Assembly (NCBI RefSeq): GCF_916619195.1
Contig: NZ_CAKAKL010000002.1
Location: 1,366,001 to 1,430,000, forward strand
From: Inquilinus sp. Marseille-Q2685
Lineage (GTDB): Bacteria > Pseudomonadota > Alphaproteobacteria > DSM-16000 > Inquilinaceae
Length of the DNA: 64,000 nucleotides
Reading direction: 5' to 3'
The position numbers were made by a program, and so were the translations under genes. Below, piece by piece: positions 61,547 through 64,000 of the stretch. The notes beneath the pieces were generated by a model that was not told the origin of the DNA, did no database searches, and worked only from the letters and a program-made list of their open reading frames with translations. Each line of letters begins with the position of its first letter. Position 1 is the first letter of the stretch.

Positions 61547-62550
61547 GCCAGACCAGCGAAGACAAGAGCCTGCCCGCCAGCGCCAAGAAGCTGGCGGATG
61601 CCCGGCGCAAGGGCCAGGTGGCGCACAGCCGCGACCTGGTCACGGTGGTCGCGCTGGTCGCCGGCTTCCTCTATCTCGGGGTCGAAGGGCCGGCGATCAT
61701 GGAGGCGTTCCGCGCCATCCTGACCGAACCGATCGCCCTGACCGCCAAGCCGTTCGACCAGAGCTACACGATCATCCCGACCCTGCTGGCGCTGGCCGCC
61801 CGGATCGTGGCCCCGCTGGTGCTGGTCATCATCGTCGCCAGCGTCGTCGCCAATGTCGGCTTCCTGCGCGGCATCCCCTTCTCGCTCGACCCGCTGGTGC
61901 CGCGCGGCGACAAGATCAACCCGGTCACCGGCTTCCAGCGGCTGTTCAGCCTGCGCAACCTGCTGGAATTCGTGAAAGCGGTGGTGAAGGCCTGCACGCT
62001 GATCGGGGTGATCGGGCTGCTCGCCCTCGGCGCCCTGCGCGCGGTGCTGGTGACGCCGCAATGCGGCCGCGACTGCATCGGCCTGGTGCTGGTGGCGACG
62101 CTGAAGCCGGTGCTGATCGGCATCATCGCGGTGCTGCTGGTCTTCGCCCTGATCGACATGGTGCTGCAGCGCTGGCTGTTCCAGCGCGACCAGCGGATGA
62201 CCCGCAGCGAGATGAAGCGCGAGCGCAAGGAGCAGGAGGGCGATCCGCATATCCGCAGCACCCGGCGGCAGCTGCATCGCGGCCTGGCCCGCGGCGAGGG
62301 CCGGTCGTCCGCGCCGACGCTGTTCGTCACCGACGGCGAGGTCACCGTCGGCATCCGCTTCGTTGCCGGCGAGACGGCGGTGCCGATGCTGGTCAGCAAG
62401 TCGTTCAAGGGCGGCATGGCCAACGTGCCGGTGGAGACGGCGCCCCTGCTGGCGCGGCAGCTGCACGCCGACGGCAAGATCGGCGAAGCCGTTCCGACCG
62501 AGCATTTCGACGCCCTGGCCCGCATCCTGTTGCGGCTCGGCGCAGTGTGA
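61543..62550 (+). CDS. sctU: SctU (RhcU) export switch protein lacking the NPTH motif
   Basis: This 335-residue FlhB/YscU-family protein has four helices in residues 30-210 and the linker RSEMKRERKEQEGDPHIRSTRRQLHR, which is well conserved. The cytosolic domain should then carry N-P-T-H, where family members cut themselves to switch substrate class. Here the equivalent stretch reads FVTDGEVTVGIRFVAGET (261-278): the Asn, Pro, Thr and His are all replaced, and the loop is one residue shorter. VGIRF...GET downstream is normal. The protein is otherwise full length and not frameshifted. The start is GTG 61543, coupled to sctT. Confidence 0.93.
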   Translation: MSQTSEDKSLPASAKKLADARRKGQVAHSRDLVTVVALVAGFLYLGVEGPAIMEAFRAILTEPIALTAKPFDQSYTIIPTLLALAARIVAPLVLVIIVASVVANVGFLRGIPFSLDPLVPRGDKINPVTGFQRLFSLRNLLEFVKAVVKACTLIGVIGLLALGALRAVLVTPQCGRDCIGLVLVATLKPVLIGIIAVLLVFALIDMVLQRWLFQRDQRMTRSEMKRERKEQEGDPHIRSTRRQLHRGLARGEGRSSAPTLFVTDGEVTVGIRFVAGETAVPMLVSKSFKGGMANVPVETAPLLARQLHADGKIGEAVPTEHFDALARILLRLGAV

Positions 62551-62609
62551 GTCCCCCGCCCTCCCCCGTCCTGCGCTAAAATCCGCGCGACGAGAGCGGG
62601 AGACGCGCG

Positions 62610-63026
62610 ATGGAGTCGAGGGAAGCGCCGCGGCCGGTGGCGGAGATCGCCAGCTATCACGCCCATGTCTATTTCGATCCGGCGGCCACCCGCGACCGGG
62701 CGGAACGGCTGCGCGGCTGGATCGGCGAGCGCTTCCGCGTCCGCCTCGGCCGCTGGCACGAGGTCAGGGTCGGTCCGCACGACCAGGCGATGTTCCAGGT
62801 CTCCTTCGCCACGGAGCTGTTCGCGACGCTGGTGCCCTGGCTGATGCTGAACCATGGGGGCTTGAGCATCCTGGTCCACCCCAACACCAGCAACCCGCGC
62901 CGGGACCATCTGGCCGACCCGATCTGGATCGGCACGCCGCTGCCGGTGCATGGCGACGTTCTGCCGGAAGCGGACGAGGCCGAGGGACCGCTGGAGCCGA
63001 ACACGGACCCGGACCGACCCGCCTGA
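62610..63026 (+). CDS. DOPA 4,5-dioxygenase-family protein
   Basis: This 138-residue protein matches the DOPA dioxygenase family. The N-terminal YHAHVYFDP (histidine pair 17/19), [13 protein letters not shown], and [32 protein letters not shown] supply the conserved histidines of a small metal-dependent ring-cleaving fold. The substrate in bacteria is rarely known, and catechols are likely. It has its own start 59 bp after sctU and is probably not part of the secretion system. Confidence 0.85.
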   Translation: MESREAPRPVAEIASYHAHVYFDPAATRDRAERLRGWIGERFRVRLGRWHEVRVGPHDQAMFQVSFATELFATLVPWLMLNHGGLSILVHPNTSNPRRDHLADPIWIGTPLPVHGDVLPEADEAEGPLEPNTDPDRPA

Positions 63027-63042
63027 GCCTCTGCCCCCGGGC

Positions 63043-63669
63043 TCAGGGCGCGGCGGGGCCGCGCGGCAGGAAGGCAGCGATGATCGCCTCGGCCATCCGG
63101 ATGAAACGGGCGCTGGGGCCTTCGGCGCCGACGCTCTGCCGGCTCACCCGCGCCCCTTCCAGCAGCAGCCACAGCGTGTCGGCCAGAAGCTCCGCCTGGG
63201 TGGCGCCGGCGGTCCGGCACAGCCGCACCAGACGGTCGCGCTGGGCCGTCTTGAAGTCCTCGATCACGCGGCGGGCGGGATGGTCGGGCTCGGTCAACTC
63301 GACCGCGGCATTGACCATGTCGCAGCCGCGCGCATCCGCGATCGCGCAGTCGGCCCCGGCCCGGACCCATGCATGCAGCTGCGCCGCCGGATCGCCGGGA
63401 TGCTTCGCCTCGAAGCCCGCCCAGATGGCGTCGGCCTCGCCGGCAAGGCGCTGCAGGCATTCGACGATCAGGTCGTCCTTCGACCCGAAATGCCGGTACA
63501 GCGTCATCTTGTTGGTGCCGGCCGCCTCGGCGATGGCGTCGACGCCGACTCCGCGATAGCCGTGCTTGTGGAACAGGTCGCGCGCGGTGCCGAGGATCCG
63601 GTCGCGCGGCCTCAATTCGCCGCTCGGCGCTGACCGGCTCTCCTGCCTCGAGGGTGTGATCGTCGTCAT
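63043..63669 (-). CDS. TetR/AcrR-family repressor, probably of the adjacent RND pump
   Basis: This 208-residue regulator has an N-terminal TetR domain (RILGTARDLFHKHGYRGVGVDAIAEAAGTNKMTLYRHFGSKDD region, residues 24-66). The helical ligand domain carries a Cys pair (ADCAIADARGCD). It is divergent from an RND efflux gene, the usual arrangement for AcrR-type repressors. Palindromes at 63700-63730 lie between them and are likely its binding sites. Confidence 0.87.
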   Translation of the reverse strand: MTTITPSRQESRSAPSGELRPRDRILGTARDLFHKHGYRGVGVDAIAEAAGTNKMTLYRHFGSKDDLIVECLQRLAGEADAIWAGFEAKHPGDPAAQLHAWVRAGADCAIADARGCDMVNAAVELTEPDHPARRVIEDFKTAQRDRLVRLCRTAGATQAELLADTLWLLLEGARVSRQSVGAEGPSARFIRMAEAIIAAFLPRGPAAP

Positions 63670-63699
63670 AGCTCCTGAATTGTCCTTGACGGTATGATC

Positions 63700-63730
63700 G
63701 GTCTAGACCAATACTGTTACTTACCGGTAA
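63700..63730. promoter_or_regulatory. Palindromes between tetR and the RND pump gene
   Basis: GGTCTAGACC at 63700-63709 and TTACCGGTAA at 63721-63730 are both perfect 10-bp palindromes, one helical turn from each other in edge spacing. The second is embedded in GTTACTTACCGGTAAC. TTGACGGTATGATC just before may be part of a promoter. TetR-type operators commonly look like this. Confidence 0.5.
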
Positions 63731-63853
63731 CACCCTAGCAGGATCAGGTCAAGATCCGACCCAGCCAGCGGGTGTCCGGGCCGAAGCTCTGCTTGACGAC
63801 GGCCCGCCGGAACGATAATCAACCACAAAGTTAACTTAACCAAGAGGTTTAAC

Positions 63854-63958
63854 ATGGCCTGGGGGTCGGCCTCGGCAATTTCCTGCGATGCGCGCGACGG
63901 CGGCGCGGTGCAGTGCTGCCTGTTCGGCCGGACCGCGGCGCGGGTGACCCGGCCATGA
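63854..63958 (+). CDS. 34-codon upstream reading frame coupled to the RND pump
   Basis: ATG 63854 has a well-placed ribosome site (AAGAGG then 6 bases). The frame runs 34 codons and ends in TGA overlapping the ATG of the RND gene (ATGA at 63955-63958). The peptide contains three cysteines and is Arg/Ala-rich, with no resemblance to known proteins. Because the pump gene itself lacks a clear ribosome site, this frame may serve translational coupling rather than make a functional peptide. Confidence 0.45.
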   Translation: MAWGSASAISCDARDGGAVQCCLFGRTAARVTRP

Positions 63959-64000
63959 TCGGCTTCTTCATCCAGCGCCCCATCTTCGCCTCGGCGATCG
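63955..64000 (+). CDS. RND multidrug efflux transporter, N-terminal fragment
   Basis: Only 15 codons are inside the window: MIGFFIQRPIFASAI. That is the highly conserved first helix start of AcrB/MexB/MdtB-type HAE1 RND pumps (F-F-I-x-R-P-I-F-A). No membrane-fusion protein gene precedes it, so that partner must follow or lie elsewhere. Divergence from a TetR regulator is typical of such pumps. Confidence 0.75.
   Translation, partial: MIGFFIQRPIFASAI

Noticed and set aside
53408-62550. Flagellar export genes
   Set aside because: Gene order, the SctC/SctJ lipoprotein and the absence of any hook, rod or filament gene fit a rhizobial-type injectisome instead.

Overview
The window is high-GC DNA that reads like an alphaproteobacterium of the Rhodospirillales/Azospirillales type. 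Inquilinus is my best guess, but I have no marker gene to prove it. Support comes from the hopanoid gene set, the rhizobial-type (Rhc) type III secretion genes, and two families of palindromic intergenic repeats typical of alphaproteobacteria. I see no rRNA, tRNA, CRISPR array, transposase or prophage.

Layout. 1-9975 is ordinary metabolism: the N-terminus of a type II NADH dehydrogenase, a sugar-acid pair (DHDPS-family lyase and IlvD/Edd dehydratase), a second-type FtsH protease, a WYL regulator with a divergent small protein, two acetyltransferases, and two glutathione transferases opposite a TetR regulator with a double palindromic operator. 9942-12710 encodes a large protein with a dimethylformamidase-beta-like core and tandem DUF4082 domains. 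12984-19860 is a carbohydrate import and oxidation cluster: ROK regulator, binding protein, two permeases, Gfo/Idh/MocA dehydrogenase and MFS transporter. No ABC ATPase is present.

19955-35097 is a hopanoid and membrane-lipid island: hpnN, mlaA, mlaC/hpnM, ispH, hpnH, hpnG, shc (hpnF), hpnB, hpnA, a single reading frame joining hpnC and hpnD, and hpnE. Together they cover isoprenoid supply, squalene formation, cyclisation to hopene, side-chain addition and transport toward the outer membrane.

36917-44639 is the most exciting block. It is a divergent phosphonate cluster encoding a PEP mutase with a C-terminal nucleotidyltransferase-like domain, a phosphonopyruvate decarboxylase, a multi-pass membrane protein of the HpnL/LPG-synthase-TM type, a 2-aminoethylphosphonate (AEP) transaminase, a DUF2141 protein, a separate nucleotidyltransferase, a phytanoyl-CoA-dioxygenase-like oxygenase and a CDP-alcohol phosphatidyltransferase. 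Read together these suggest a complete route from PEP to CMP-AEP to an AEP (perhaps 1-hydroxy-AEP) phosphonolipid, placed next to the hopanoid genes.

45627-62550 is a rhizobial-type T3SS in two divergent arms. The plus arm is sctC-N (NolW/RhcC1-like), nolB-like, sctJ, K, L, N, O, Q, R, S, T, U. The minus arm is a small needle candidate, sctD, sctX (frame broken), sctY, sctV, then a Tad/CpaC-type secretin and a CpaD-type lipoprotein, with a TadD-like TPR lipoprotein beyond. The secretin is therefore split, and its pore half looks borrowed from Tad pili. SctU lacks the NPTH autocleavage motif. The right end holds a DOPA-dioxygenase-family protein, a TetR regulator and the first codons of an RND efflux pump.
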